Shown: positions 10,411 through 21,190 of the stretch, in pieces
Layout: every line of letters starts with the position of its first letter
How positions within the stretch are numbered: the first letter of the stretch is position 1
Program-made: the position numbers and the translations under genes
The notes under the pieces: generated by a model
Databases searched by the model: none
Told to the model about the DNA's origin: nothing
Seen by the model: the letters and a program-made list of their open reading frames with translations, nothing else
Source of the DNA: CAVONV01 sp963697355
GTDB taxonomy: Bacteria > Acidobacteriota > Vicinamibacteria > Marinacidobacterales > DATDRI01
Length of the DNA: 64,000 bases
Assembly (NCBI GenBank): GCA_963697355.1
Contig: CAVONV010000023.1
Location: 682,001-746,000 of the forward strand
Direction: 5' to 3'

Positions 10411-11397
10411 TCAGTCGCTCAGGAAGTCCCGTAGGCCTCGAAGTTGTCCCACCGCCCTCAGTCGCCGGAGAGAATCGAGCTCGAGCTGACGGACGCGTTC
10501 GCGGGTGAGGTTGAGGACTCTGCCGATCTCTTCCAGATTGTGCTCGAAACTGAATCCGATCCCATAACGCATGCGCATGATCAGGGCTTGACGTGGAGGA
10601 AGCACTTTGAGCACTACTTGAATTTTCTCCCTCATGTCGCGGTCCAGAGTCGCTTCTAGAGGCGACACGGAGCTATCCTCGGACCGCAGCTCCCAGCGCG
10701 CACTTCCGTCCTCGACGGCCGGAGCGTCCAAAGACTCCATCTTGGGAATGGATTTGAGCGAGGCGTCCACATTTTTCTGGGGCGCACCCACCATCTTCGA
10801 GATTTCTTCGAGCGTGGGCTCGCGGCCTAATTGCTCTTTGAGCTTGATCTCGCGTCCTGGAAGCGACTCGGGCCAGCTCGATTTTGTTGATGGGCACTCT
10901 GACGGTTCTCGATTTTTGAGAAAGAGCCCGAGTCACCGCCTGACGGATCCACCATGTCGCGTAGGTGGAGAACTTGAGGTTCCGTCTCGGATCGAAGCGC
11001 TCGACCGCTTGAATGAGACCGATATTGCCCTCTTGAATGAGGTCCGCCAGCTCCAGACCCATGTTCTTGTAGCGTTTAGCGATGGAGACGACCAGACGCA
11101 AGTTGCACTCGATCATCCGTTGGCGGGATCGTTCAAACTGCATGCGCGCCGAACGTCGCTTGGCTCCCGGGAGATTCTTGCTGAGAACACTCTCGGACTC
11201 TCGCAAAGATCGTGCGACCTCGTTGCTCGGCTTCGCGGCTGAGTAAGGGGTTCTGGTGGGTTTCTTTGAGATATTGCCCTAATGAATCGGTGCGGGCCAC
11301 TGATGCCAACTCCAATTCTGTCTCCGTTTGACTCATCCCTAATCCAGCTATATTGATCTTGATCCGCCGTGGATTCACAATCCTCGGTCGTGCTCAT
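10411..11397 (-). pseudogene. Sigma-70 family factor (group 2, RpoD/RpoS-like), frameshifted
   Basis: Regions appear in order: 1.2 (DSLGQYLKETHQNPLLSREA), 2.1-2.4 (LIQEGNIGLIQAVERFDP, then FSTYATWWIRQAVTRAL), region 3 (REIKLKEQLGREPTLEEISK) and 4.1-4.2 (LPPRQALIMRMRYGIG, then LTRERVRQLELDSLRRLR). The ATG at 11397 with 'aaagga' upstream is the likely start. Frames must be joined near 11330, 11230 and 10860. All promoter-contact regions are present, so one or all shifts may be sequencing errors. If intact, the protein (about 325 aa, no long region 1.1) would be an alternative primary-like sigma factor, for stress or stationary phase. It is transcribed away from the Crp-like fragment at 11.8 kb. 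Confidence 0.75.
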
Positions 11398-11799
11398 TGC
11401 GATTTCCTTTCGAAAAAGGGGCCCGGGCCGGTTTTGCCCATCGTCATCGGATTGATCCCTCGGCTCCTGTACAGGTCGTTCTGGGCGTAGGCTCGAAGAC
11501 ACTCGATCACAAGACCTGCGAACTTGCTCCGGGCCGCCCCTCTGCGGTGCCTTGCTCCTTGGGCTTACTTTTTTCCAACTCTGCCTATCGAGAGATTAGA
11601 TGCGGCGAGCCGGAACTGTCGCCGGCGGCCACGCACTTCGCGTAGATCTTCTGGCCTTGGCGGACCAGGCTTGCCTTTCTGCCTCTATTTCAATAGCATT
11701 TTTTCTGCTCCAAGACTGTTCAAAAGTGAACAGGGCGAAGCTGCTGGAAATACAAGGAGCCGTTTCAATTTCCGTGCGAAACTCCGCGGGAGGTCTCTA
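11398..11799. other. Divergent gap with a palindrome, no gene recognised
   Basis: About 400 bases between the divergent sigma-factor and Crp-like genes. No frame with recognisable similarity. It contains the palindrome listed at 11716-11733 and the ribosome sites of both flanking genes. Confidence 0.4.
11716..11733. promoter_or_regulatory. Candidate operator palindrome
   Basis: CTGTTCA-AAAG-TGAACAG is a perfect 7-bp inverted repeat with a 4-base centre. It lies 67 bases before the Crp-like start and within the divergent gap shared with the sigma factor. Size and position suit a dimeric regulator site. It is not the canonical Crp or Fnr site. Confidence 0.35.
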
Positions 11800-12147
11800 G
11801 TGGGATCTGAAGAAGGCTCACAATACAAAGTGGCGGAAGCCCTAACGCGAATGGGGCTGAAAAAAAATAGCCTGCAATTTGAAGAGAACGAAACCATCTA
11901 TGCGCAGGGCGACGAATCTAATAGCGTTTTCTATCTCGAGCAAGGTAGGGTGAAGGTCACCATTGTATCCCAGAGCGGTAAGGAAGCGGTCCTTGCGCTT
12001 CTCTCTCCTCAATGTCATCCTGAACGACTAATCGGACACTGGATGACCCTTTTGACGCCACTGACCTGTACTTTCTGCTATAATCAGTGCACGTCTTGGC
12101 GCAGTCCGGTCTGCGTCGGGCGCTATCGCGGTAACCCTTCCGGCTAA
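11800..12147 (+). pseudogene. Truncated Crp/Fnr-type regulator (N-terminal part)
   Basis: A GTG at 11800 follows 'gggaggt' and opens GSEEGSQYKVAEALTRMGL. It is followed by ENETIYAQGDESNSVFYLEQ and GRVKVTIVSQSGKEAVLALL, the first half of a cyclic-nucleotide-binding domain. After about residue 68 the sequence changes abruptly to unrelated residues (CHPERLIGHWMTLL) and the frame ends at 12147. The PBC loop, dimer helix and DNA-binding domain are missing. It is a paralogue, and probably a partial duplicate, of the relic at 1.05-1.35 kb. The last 100 bases overlap the predicted rhlE promoter. Confidence 0.6.
12052..12084 (+). promoter_or_regulatory. Promoter for the RhlE helicase gene
   Basis: An extended -10 (TGCTATAAT, 12076-12084) is a strong match. 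TTGACG lies upstream at 12052, but the spacer of 21 bases is too long for a normal -35, so the extended -10 probably carries the activity. The leader to the ATG at 12233 would be about 140 bases, long as in many cold-induced helicase genes. Confidence 0.5.
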
Positions 12148-12232
12148 CCTCGAACGTTACAAACTCTATTCCGCCTAGACCGGCCCAAGGCCACGAGTGT
12201 TGGGTTAGGCCCAAATCAGGAGCATATCAAGT

Positions 12233-13612
12233 ATGTCATTCGTAGACCTCGGCCTGTCTGCCGAATTACTCCGCGCCGTCGCCGACCAGGGCTATCGAGA
12301 ACCGATGCCTATACAGCGCCGGGCCATTCCACCCATCCTTGAAGGGAGAGACGTTTTGGCTCGCGCGCAAACCGGCACCGGCAAGACCGCCGGCTTCACC
12401 TTGCCATTGCTGCAACGCTTGAGCACAAGCGGTGGCGGCTCACGGCGTGCCATCCGCACCCTGATCCTCACCCCAACGCGTGAGCTCGCCGCTCAGGTGG
12501 AGCAGAGCGTGAGGACCTACGGTAGGCACCTGCCCTTGACGGCTGCGGTGATCTTTGGCGGGGTCGGTATCCGTCCCCAAATCGAGAGACTGCGTCGTGG
12601 TGTCGATGTCCTTGTGGCGACTCCAGGCCGTTTGCTGGACCACGTGGAACGAAAGACCATCGACCTATCCAGGGTGGAGATCCTGGTGCTGGACGAAGCC
12701 GATCGTATGCTGGACATGGGATTCATTCATGACATTCGGAAGATTCTGGCACTACTCCCCAAGGGTCGACAAACCCTGCTTTTCTCGGCTACCTTCACTG
12801 ATGGGATCAAAGAGCTCGCCGACTCTCTTTTGGATTCGCCCGCCCGGATCGAGGTGGAGGCTCGTAACACCGCCGCCGAGGGCGTATCTCAAGTGATCCA
12901 TCCTGTGGACCGGCAGCGCAAGCAAGCCCTTCTCTCGTTCCTCATCAAGTCCAAGGGCTGGAAAAAAGTACTGGTGTTTACGCGCACCAAACGCGGCGCG
13001 AGCCGACTCTCCCAGCAGCTCGAGCGAGGAGGCATCAGGGCTACGGCCATCCATAGCGACAAGAGTCAGCGAGAGCGGACCCGGGCATTGGCGAACTTCA
13101 AGAGGGGAGCAGTGCAAGTGTTGGTCGCAACCGACATCGCGTCCCGGGGACTCGATATCGATGGATTGCCGCACGTCGTGAACTTCGAGCTTCCCCACGT
13201 CCCCGAGGACTACATCCACCGTATCGGCCGCACCGCCCGAGCGGGTAAACAGGGCGATGCGGTGTCACTGGTGTGTGGGGACGAGGACAAGCAACTGAAA
13301 GATGTCGAACGACTCCTCAATCGCGACATCCCGAAGGTTTCTATTTCAGGATATGAACCGGACCGCTCGTTCGTAGCCAAGCCCCATCCGAATGGACGTA
13401 CCCCGTTCAGCCGCGCTGGCGTGCGCTCGAGAGGTAATGACACCCATTGGCAGCCGCGACGGGCGGGAAGACGGGTGAGTCGGGCGGGCTTTACGCTTTT
13501 TCCGGACTCCCACAACAAAGAGCATTTGGACGAAGGGCGCATCGAAGGAGGGAGCCGGCGCGGCGCAAAAGCTCACCTGGGCAAGTCGAACCGGCGCAGA
13601 AACGGAATCTGA
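12233..13612 (+). CDS. rhlE: DEAD-box ATP-dependent RNA helicase RhlE
   Basis: The 459-residue protein shows the full DEAD-box set: Q motif (GYREPMPIQRRAIP), motif I (AQTGTGKTAGF), Ia (PTRELAAQV), II (LVLDEADRMLDMGF), III (SATFT), IV-V (VLVFTRTKRGA; VATDIASRGLDI) and VI (YIHRIGRTARAG). Residues 380-459 form a basic Arg/Gly/Ser/Lys tail typical of RhlE-type helicases and likely to bind RNA. Such enzymes unwind short RNA duplexes during ribosome assembly or mRNA decay, especially in the cold. The gene is intact and is the first ordinary gene after the disturbed region. An 'aggag' precedes the ATG. Confidence 0.93.
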   Translation: MSFVDLGLSAELLRAVADQGYREPMPIQRRAIPPILEGRDVLARAQTGTGKTAGFTLPLLQRLSTSGGGSRRAIRTLILTPTRELAAQVEQSVRTYGRHLPLTAAVIFGGVGIRPQIERLRRGVDVLVATPGRLLDHVERKTIDLSRVEILVLDEADRMLDMGFIHDIRKILALLPKGRQTLLFSATFTDGIKELADSLLDSPARIEVEARNTAAEGVSQVIHPVDRQRKQALLSFLIKSKGWKKVLVFTRTKRGASRLSQQLERGGIRATAIHSDKSQRERTRALANFKRGAVQVLVATDIASRGLDIDGLPHVVNFELPHVPEDYIHRIGRTARAGKQGDAVSLVCGDEDKQLKDVERLLNRDIPKVSISGYEPDRSFVAKPHPNGRTPFSRAGVRSRGNDTHWQPRRAGRRVSRAGFTLFPDSHNKEHLDEGRIEGGSRRGAKAHLGKSNRRRNGI

Positions 13613-13654
13613 GCAGAATAGATTTGTTGTTGATCGACGGGTCCGTAGGCTGCC

Positions 13655-16600
13655 TCAGTTCGACTCTATTGTTGGGACGACGCTTGCGGGCTCGCTGGCC
13701 CTCCAGACCTTCCGTGCCCATTCGGATAGGTTATCGAAGAGGACGTAGATATAGGGGAGGATGACCAGCGTGAGAAATGTCGAAGCGGTCAGACCGCCGA
13801 TGACCGTTCTTGCCAAGGGGTAGTAGTAAAGCCCGTCCAATTCCGTTCGGCCGATAGCCATGGGGACTAGAGCCAGGACGGCGGTAGCCGCAGTCATGAG
13901 GATGGGGCGGAGGCGTTCGCGGCCGCCGAGCTCGATGGCGTCCTCCCGTGAGTAGCCTTGTCGTCTCAGATTGTTGATGTGGTCGATGAGGACGATGCCG
14001 TTTTTGACCACGATACCCATCAATATCAACACGCCGATTTGTCCCATGAGGTTGAAGGGGCTGTCGGTCGCCCACAGGAACCATGCAGCTCCCCAAAGCG
14101 CAAAGGGGATCGAGACCAAGATGGCGAAGGGGTGGGCGAGGGACTCGAACTGGGACGCCATCACGATGTAGACGAGGAGCAGTGCAAGAAGGTAGTTCAC
14201 GAGCATCTGCTGGGTTTGCTGATCTTGTTGCTGGATACGCTCCCCGAACGACCAGCTGTAGCCTGGCGGCAGGTTCATTTGATCGAGTGACGCAGTGACT
14301 TCCTCGCGAGCCTTGGTCCAGTCTTTGCCTTCGTAGACGGCACGGACATTGACCACGGTGCGGCGGTCCTGACGTCGGATGGACTTGGGCTGGTCGACGA
14401 CCTTGAAGTCGGCCAATGTGCCAAGAGTGACACCACGGCCTTGGCCGGCAAGAACAAAGCTCTTGAGATCATCGAGCTTGGAAACATCCTCGAGAGCCAT
14501 GGTCAGAATGAGGTCGACTTCTTTGTCTCCGGCGTTATATTTGCGGAGTCGTTGTCCACCTAAAGCGAAGGTGAAAACGTCGGCTACGTCTCGCGGTGTC
14601 AGGCCATATTTCGAAGCCAGCTCACGGTTCAACGTGACTTGGATTTCCTTGCGGGCATCTGAAGCGGAGCTCTTGGCGTCGTTGACGCCATCGGTGAGCT
14701 CGAGTCTCGCCCGAACGTCTCTCGCCAATTGGCTCAAGCGTTCATTGTCCTCTCCGTAGAGGTTGACCCGGAAGGTGGTGGCGCTCCCGCCCACTTCAGC
14801 ATCCTCATCGTCGAAGCGGATCCGGACACCGGGGATCTTGGGAAGACCTTCGCGGATGAACCCTCGGATCTCATTGGCCTTGTCTTCACCGATATCCTCT
14901 TGGGCAAAGCTCAGTGTAGAAGCCGCCTCGTTCTCGGCGAAGTAGCTGTAAACGGACTCGACGTCCAGCTCCTCCCTGTTCTCAAAAAACCATTGCTCGA
15001 CTCGGGTCACGACCGCCTCAGCATCTTCTTTGAAATGGAAATCGGAGAAGTCGTACTGCAAGTACATGCGATTCTTGTTGATGCCGGCGAACATGGCGGT
15101 TTGGAGACCCAACGCAAAGGGAAGAGCGATGCTCGCAAGGATGAGGACCGTGACGCCGAAAGTGGCCCAACGGTGGCGGAAGGTCCAGTGGAGGATACTG
15201 ACGTACCTGTCGGTCAGCCAATCCGTCCACCGGGGGTTCTTGGACTCCCTCCGACTGAGGAGCTTCGATGCCATCAAAGGGATGAGCGTTATGGAGACGA
15301 TGAGAGAACAGAATATGGTGAGCGAAATGGCGAGCCCAATCTCTCCGAGCCATGTGGTGAGCTGGTTCTTGCTGCCAATGACAAGTGGTAAGAAAACGAT
15401 GGCGGTGGTGGCGGTCGAGGCAACGACGGCGCCGACCACTTGGCGCGTGCCCACGATAGCCGCTTTGGAAGCATCGGTTCTTTGCGTGTGCTCGCGAAAG
15501 ATGGACTCGAGCACCACGATGGCATCGTCGACCAGTAACCCTACTCCGAGCATCAATCCCATCATGGAGAGCACGTTCAGCGATTTGTCCATGAAGTAGA
15601 GCACGACCGCGGTGGCGATGATGGACATGGGGATGGAGAGACTCACTATTAAGGTGGTATCGATACGTCGCAAGAAAAAGAAAAGAACAATGACGGCGAG
15701 AAGGCCGCCGAGCAACCCTTCGTTTCGAAGTCCGTGGAGACCTTTGGTGATCTGGTCCGCTTGATCATCGAAAACCAAGAGGTTGATGCCTTCCAAGGTG
15801 GGATCGGACGAAATGGGCCCTCGGATGAGTGCTGTAGCTCGCGTGGCGACATCGACGGTGTTCGATGTGGGGTCTTTGTAAACCGACAGGGCAACGGCGT
15901 AGTCGCCATTGAGGTGTCGCCCGTAATTGATGGGGGGCTCTTGGTAGGTGACATAAGCGATGTCCGAGATCTTGAGTCCACGGTCATTGACCGGGAAGTC
16001 GAGGATGGCCTCGATATCCTGGAATGTTCCGAAGCTGCGGACATGGATGACCTGTCCTTGATCGTCAATCTTTCCGAGGGCGACGTTCAAGTTGGAGCTT
16101 GCGAGTCGAGTGGCGAGACCTCCGATATCGACGCCATGGGCGGCGATCTTATGGAGCCTCACATTGATGCGGACTTCGCGGGGCTCGACGCCGTTGAGCT
16201 CGACTTTGGCGACTCCGGGGACGCGTTGCAGGGGATTGACGACTCGTTTTTCGAGAAGGTCGTAGTTTTGGGATAGATCGATGCCCGGTGCGGAGATGCG
16301 CGCTTCGACGACGGGGATCTGCGAGGTGCTGAAAGTATTGATGAAGATCTGTTGCGACGTCTGCCGGAAGCTCAGGTCGTACCTCGTCGATTTTTTCCGC
16401 GACTTTCATGCGGACGACGTCCAGAGAATCTCCCCAGTTGAAGTCGAGCTGCACCGACGCCTCGTCGGCGGTGGCGTTGGAGCTCATCTTGCGCACCCCG
16501 GACAACGTGGCCAAGGTCTCCTCGAGGGGTTTGACGATCTCTTTTTCTATCTGTTCCGGACTCGAGTTGGGGTAGGGGACCGAAATGAAGATGGCCGGGA

Positions 16601-16727
16601 AGTCGACCTCGGGGAGAAACGCCAGCGGTAGCTTGGCAAAGGAGATCATGCCGAGGACGAGGACGCTCATGAGCACCATGATGGTGGTGACGGGGCGTTT
16701 GACGGAAAGACCGGCTAGGCTCTTCAT
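13655..16727 (-). CDS. RND efflux permease 2 (HAE1/AcrB type), one frameshift
   Basis: The N-terminus reads MKSLAGLSVKRPVTTIMVLM, the usual 'RPV' start before TM1. A frame break near 16350 (about residue 125) joins it to the long remainder, which contains TM4 with the proton-relay Asp pair (LLVDDAIVVLESIFRE) and the second half (GIVVKNGIVLIDHINNLRRQ). Periplasmic pore domains and about 12 membrane helices are evident. The length of about 1,023 residues fits the family. The start codon overlaps the stop of permease 1 (TAATG), so the two are translationally coupled. Two different permeases behind one adaptor suggests a heteromeric pump as in MdtBC. The single shift in an otherwise conserved gene may be a sequencing error. 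Confidence 0.88.
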
Positions 16728-19700
16728 TAGGCGACACCTCCGTCGCCCACATAGCGCTTGCGGTCAAACACCGAATAGACGGTGGGTATCACGATGAGCG
16801 TCAGCAGGGTGGAGACGGCCAGTCCGCCAATGACGGTGATGGCCATGGGTGCACGGATTTCTGCGCCTTCGCCGAGGCCAAGAGCCATGGGGACCAATCC
16901 AAGGATGGTGGTGAGTGTGGTCATGAGTATGGGCCGCAAGCGGATTTTGCCGGCTTCAACAATAGCCTCGTTCTTGGGCATACCGCGCTCTCGACAAATG
17001 TTGATGTAGTCGACCATGACGATGGCATTCTTGACGACGATTCCGGCGAGCATGACCACACCAATGAGCACGATGACGCTCACGGGGTTACCACTCGCCA
17101 TCAAGGCCCAGATGACTCCGACGAGTCCTAGAGGAATAGTGAACATGATAATGAAGGGGTGCATCAGGGACTCGAACTTGGAGGCCATTACGAAATAGAC
17201 GAGGAAAATGGCCAAAAAGATGGCGAGGAAGAGACTGGAGAATGAGCTTTCCATCTCCGAGTGCTGGCCGCCGAATCGGGTCGTGATAGTGGAAGGGAGA
17301 TCCAGGGCGGCTACGGCTTGCTCGATGTCGTGGGTGACGTTTCCGAGGTCGCGGCCTTCCAAGTTACCGGAAATGACAACGGCGCGTCGCTGGCCCACTC
17401 GGCGGATTTCCGACGGACCGACGGCAAGCTCGGTCTGGGCAACGGATTTCAACGGCACGGGGCGATCGTCCGATCCGTAGACAATGAGCTCGGGCACTTG
17501 TTCGGTCCGGGCTCTGGAGAGTTCGTGGGCCCGCACGACGATGTCGATTTGACGTTCACCTTCGTTGAGCCGGGTGGCGACATCACCTCGAAGCTTGGTT
17601 CTAAGAGTTTGTGAGACCTGGTCGACCGAGAGTCCCACTTGGGCGAGCCGTTCGGGTGAGAAAAAAATCTGGAGCTCGGGATTGCCGGGTTCCGCCGAGG
17701 AGCGGACGTCGGTCAATCCTTCGATAGACGCCATCGATTCGGCAATGAGCGTGGCGGCGCGGGCTAGTGTTTCAGGCTGATCTCCGTAGACTTCGAGCTC
17801 GATGGGCCGCTTGAAGCTGAAATACGACGGCCGGTCGAATTGGTATTTGAGGCCGGGGTAGCGGTCGAGCTTCTCCCGCATCTGGGCAATGGTCACTTCC
17901 TCGCCGCGGCGATCTTCTTTGTCGGCCATGACGATATGGATGCGGCCTCGGTTCTCACCCTTCCCGGTGGAATCCTGTCCGGTGTTGCTGACCGCGCCAG
18001 CCGATGTGAAGTGACGCTCCACTCCGGGTATGGCGACGGCTTCGTTTCCGATCTCTACCAGGACGTTGTCGGTGATCGCGAGCGGTGCTCCTTCGGGAAG
18101 CTCGACATCGAAGTAGAATTCGCCTTGCGCCATGTTGGGGATGAGCTCGATGCCGATACCTCTCGCCGCAAGTAGTGAAAAGCCGAAAAGAGCCGCGGCC
18201 GCTATCAAGACCGCGGCGCGGTGAGCCAGAGCCGCTCGGATCATTTTCGGGTAAACCCTGTAGGCCACCTGCTCGAAACGGTTGAACAGATGCGTGAATG
18301 GGCTCGTCAAGATGGACAGGAATAGAAAGACGGCTCGACCGACGAAGCGGAGCTTTCCGACGATCCACGCAGGAGCAACGTGGAATATTCTTGCCTTGCC
18401 AGTTGCTGCCTTCGCGGCGGTGGCGGTTACCTCGTCCGATCCTCCGAGCCGGGCTGCCAGCACGGGAATCAATGCCAGCGAAAAGGCGAGTGAGGCAAGA
18501 ATAGATATGGAGACGGTTAAAGCTTGGTCCCTAAAAAGCTGACTTGCGACACCTTGAACGAAGACGATGGGAAGGAAGACGGCGACGGTCGTCAGCGTCG
18601 AAGCAACGACAGCCATCCCGACTTCGCTCGTGCCTGTGCTGGCGGCTTCTCGGCCCGACTTCCCGAGCGACCGGTGCCGGTAGATCGATTCCAGCACGAC
18701 AATGGAGTCATCGAGCACCATCCCAATGCCGAGTGCGAGTCCGCCCAGTGACATGATGTTCAGCGAAATCCCCATCTGATACATGATGAAGAAGGTGGCG
18801 ACGACGGAAACGGGTATGGAGAGACCGATGATGGTCGTGGCGCGACGGTCTCTTAGAAAAAGGGCAATGACCAAGATAGCGAGTAAGCCGCCTTGCCAGG
18901 CGTTGTCCACGACTTCATCGATACTGCCTTCGATGAATGTGGATTGGTCGAATAGGACGGCGAGATCGACACCGGCATCAGTTAGCTCTTTGTCGATCTG
19001 GATCATGCGCTCCTTGACGCTACGGGCGACTTGTACGGTGTTGGAGTCTCCTTCTTTGTAGACGCGGAGCTCGACACTTTCGCCCCCGTTCATCTTGGTG
19101 ATGGCTTCCCGTTCTTTGTGTCCCCATTGGACGTCGGCCACATCGCGAAGATAGATGCGCCGTTCTCCGTCGTCCAGGACCAAGGTCGAGGCGATGTCGT
19201 CCACATTCTCGAACTCATTCAAAGTGCGAACGAGGTAGCGTGCCTCCTCCTCATAGATGCTGCCGCCGGCGAGGTTGATGTTGCCGGCGGCCAATCGATC
19301 GGCCACGCTCTCGATGGTGATACCGTAGACTGCGAGCTTCCCCTCGTCGATATCGACGTGGATCTCGCGCTCGAGGCCGCCCTCGATCTTCACCGCCGCA
19401 ACGCCGTCGATGGAGTCGAGGTCTTTTTTGATCTCTTCCTCGGCAAACTGCCGCAGGAAAGCGAGGTCGGAAGAGCCGGAAAGACCCAACCGCAATATGG
19501 GATCGCTGGCGGGGTCGAAACGTAGAAGTGTCGGTTTCGATGTGTCGCGGGGAAGTCGCACGAGGTCGAGCTTTTCCCGCACGTCGAGTGCCGCGAAGTC
19601 CATGTTCGTCTTCCAGGCGAACTCGAGCGTCACTTCAGAGATTCCCGCGCGAGAGCTGGACGTCAAGCTCTGGACCCCGGAAATCACACCTACCGATTCC

Positions 19701-19906
19701 TCGAGGGGGCGAGTAACCAGAGACTCGACCTCGGCGGGAGCGGCGCCGGGATACTGCGTCTCAACGCTCAGCGTGGGATAGGAAATGTCGGGCAGCAAGC
19801 TCAAAGGAAGACGGGCAAAGGACACGATACCGAAGATGGCAATCGCGATGGTGAACATGGCCACACTGACGGGCCGCTCGATACAAGCATCAACAAATTT
19901 CTTCAT
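16727..19906 (-). CDS. RND efflux permease 1 (HAE1/AcrB type)
   Basis: A 1,059-residue intact permease. Start at 19906 (MKKFVDACIERPVSVAMFTI) chosen because 'ggagg' lies just upstream; the in-frame extension to 19936 has none. Two repeats each have one periplasmic pore domain and six helices. The proton-relay region reads LALGIGMVLDDSIVVLESIY, and the second half has GIVVKNAIVMVDYINICRER. It is a proton-driven inner-membrane transporter that works with the adaptor encoded upstream and an outer-membrane channel not present in this window. Substrate cannot be told from sequence. Confidence 0.93.
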   Translation of the reverse strand: MKKFVDACIERPVSVAMFTIAIAIFGIVSFARLPLSLLPDISYPTLSVETQYPGAAPAEVESLVTRPLEESVGVISGVQSLTSSSRAGISEVTLEFAWKTNMDFAALDVREKLDLVRLPRDTSKPTLLRFDPASDPILRLGLSGSSDLAFLRQFAEEEIKKDLDSIDGVAAVKIEGGLEREIHVDIDEGKLAVYGITIESVADRLAAGNINLAGGSIYEEEARYLVRTLNEFENVDDIASTLVLDDGERRIYLRDVADVQWGHKEREAITKMNGGESVELRVYKEGDSNTVQVARSVKERMIQIDKELTDAGVDLAVLFDQSTFIEGSIDEVVDNAWQGGLLAILVIALFLRDRRATTIIGLSIPVSVVATFFIMYQMGISLNIMSLGGLALGIGMVLDDSIVVLESIYRHRSLGKSGREAASTGTSEVGMAVVASTLTTVAVFLPIVFVQGVASQLFRDQALTVSISILASLAFSLALIPVLAARLGGSDEVTATAAKAATGKARIFHVAPAWIVGKLRFVGRAVFLFLSILTSPFTHLFNRFEQVAYRVYPKMIRAALAHRAAVLIAAAALFGFSLLAARGIGIELIPNMAQGEFYFDVELPEGAPLAITDNVLVEIGNEAVAIPGVERHFTSAGAVSNTGQDSTGKGENRGRIHIVMADKEDRRGEEVTIAQMREKLDRYPGLKYQFDRPSYFSFKRPIELEVYGDQPETLARAATLIAESMASIEGLTDVRSSAEPGNPELQIFFSPERLAQVGLSVDQVSQTLRTKLRGDVATRLNEGERQIDIVVRAHELSRARTEQVPELIVYGSDDRPVPLKSVAQTELAVGPSEIRRVGQRRAVVISGNLEGRDLGNVTHDIEQAVAALDLPSTITTRFGGQHSEMESSFSSLFLAIFLAIFLVYFVMASKFESLMHPFIIMFTIPLGLVGVIWALMASGNPVSVIVLIGVVMLAGIVVKNAIVMVDYINICRERGMPKNEAIVEAGKIRLRPILMTTLTTILGLVPMALGLGEGAEIRAPMAITVIGGLAVSTLLTLIVIPTVYSVFDRKRYVGDGGVA

Positions 19907-19974
19907 GACACACAGTCCTCCCCGGAAACGGCACACCGGCTTCGGGGATTAGGAGCTCAGGCTCAGGAAATGTC

Positions 19975-21062
19975 CTACCTTAAAACCTCTAACGGGCTTT
20001 TTTCTTTGAGCGCGGTATGGCCGGCTACGACGACTTGCTCGCCGGCGGCGATACCGTTGGTGATCTCGACCATGCCGTCCGACGTGTAACCGAGTCGAAC
20101 CGGACGCTTGACCGCCACGGTGTCCACCGCAACGTAAACGTAGTCTTCGCCGTCTTCCTTCAAGAGCGCGACTTTCGGAACCAAAACGGCTTGTTCACGG
20201 GTGTCGGTAATGATGTTGACGCGGACAAAAGCGCCGGGTCGGAGATCGGGCGACCGGCTCGTGATGTCAACGGTGATTTTGACGGTGCCGGTTTTGGGAT
20301 CGACCACGGGGCTGATGTCACGGATGCGGCCCTCGAACTTCGCATCGGTCCGGGACTCGAGAGCTAGCACTGCGGGTTGGCCTCGCTCGAGCCGGAAGAC
20401 GTCTCTTTCTGGAAGAAATATTAGGGCAATAAGTGAGTTGAAGTCGGCCGCCGTAAACAAGTGGTCGCCCTTCTTGACGGCTTTTCCAACGACGACTTGC
20501 TTTTCCGTCAAACGGCCGGAGAAGGGAGCCCTCACCTGGGTGTAGTCGAGCTCCAGCTCCGACGTTTCGAGCTCGGATTTCGCAAGGTCGCGATCGAAGA
20601 GCGCTTTGTCGTAGTCGAACTTGGAAATCAATTCATGTTTGAAGGATTGTTCGGCGCGCTGATACTCCGCCTCGGCCTTGCCCAGTCGCAGACGCGCCTT
20701 GTCGAGGGCGAGCTTCTTTTCTTCGTCGTCGAGGCAAGCCAGAATCTGGCCTGCTTTGACGAAGTCACCCTCGCGGACCTTGATCGCCGTCACGATGCCT
20801 TCGACCTTGGCAGGGATTTGTGCGGTTTGCTCGGCTTCAATGGTCGACGAGCTCGAAAGGGTGCTCGAAATGGCTCCTGTCGTCGTCTCGAAAACCTCGA
20901 CGGGTACCCGTGGGTTGTCCTTATCGGGATTGACGTCACCGGTAACGGAAGCTTCCGTACTTCACCTCCGCCATTGAGGAAGAAAAAGACACCGACGACA
21001 ACGGTCAAGAGCACGGTGCCCCCGAAAGCGGCAGTCAATCTTCGTTTTGCTTGTTGGCTCAT
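19975..21062 (-). CDS. RND periplasmic adaptor (membrane fusion protein), one frameshift
   Basis: Starts at 21062 (MSQQAKRRLTAAFGGTVLLT) with 'gggag' upstream and one N-terminal membrane anchor. A frame break near 20960 leads to DVNPDKDNPRVPVEVFET, the lipoyl-like half-motif (AQIPAKVEGIVTAIKVREGD), an alpha hairpin (KARLRLGKAEAEYQRAEQSF), the second lipoyl half (YTQVRAPFSGRL), the beta barrel and the membrane-proximal domain (GIAAGEQVVVAGHTALKEKS). This is the HlyD/AcrA-type adaptor linking the two permeases downstream to an outer-membrane channel. It is the first gene of the three-gene efflux operon; 68 bases separate it from permease 1. Confidence 0.9.
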
Positions 21063-21190
21063 GTGCTCCCTCGTCCTTTGTCTTGCGAGTGCTTTGGAAC
21101 CCGCAGGAGAAATCAGTGGCTTCGTCATGTAGTACGCGATAACGAGGCGTTTTGTTCCTCCAAAAGGTGAGGCATTTGGGCTAGTGGGCT

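Noticed and set aside
11716..11733. SOS (LexA) box
   Set aside because: CTGT and ACAG are 10 bases apart rather than 8, and neither neighbour is an SOS gene. Kept only as a generic palindrome.
12052..12057. TTGACG as a true -35 for rhlE
   Set aside because: Spacing of 21 bases to the -10 is too long; the extended -10 is the better support.
14729..15391. A 220-codon plus-strand gene inside the RND permease
   Set aside because: Shadow frame of the minus-strand permease, which has full conserved motifs.
19031..19525. A 164-codon plus-strand gene in the first RND permease
   Set aside because: Shadow of a conserved coding region; no ribosome site or motifs.
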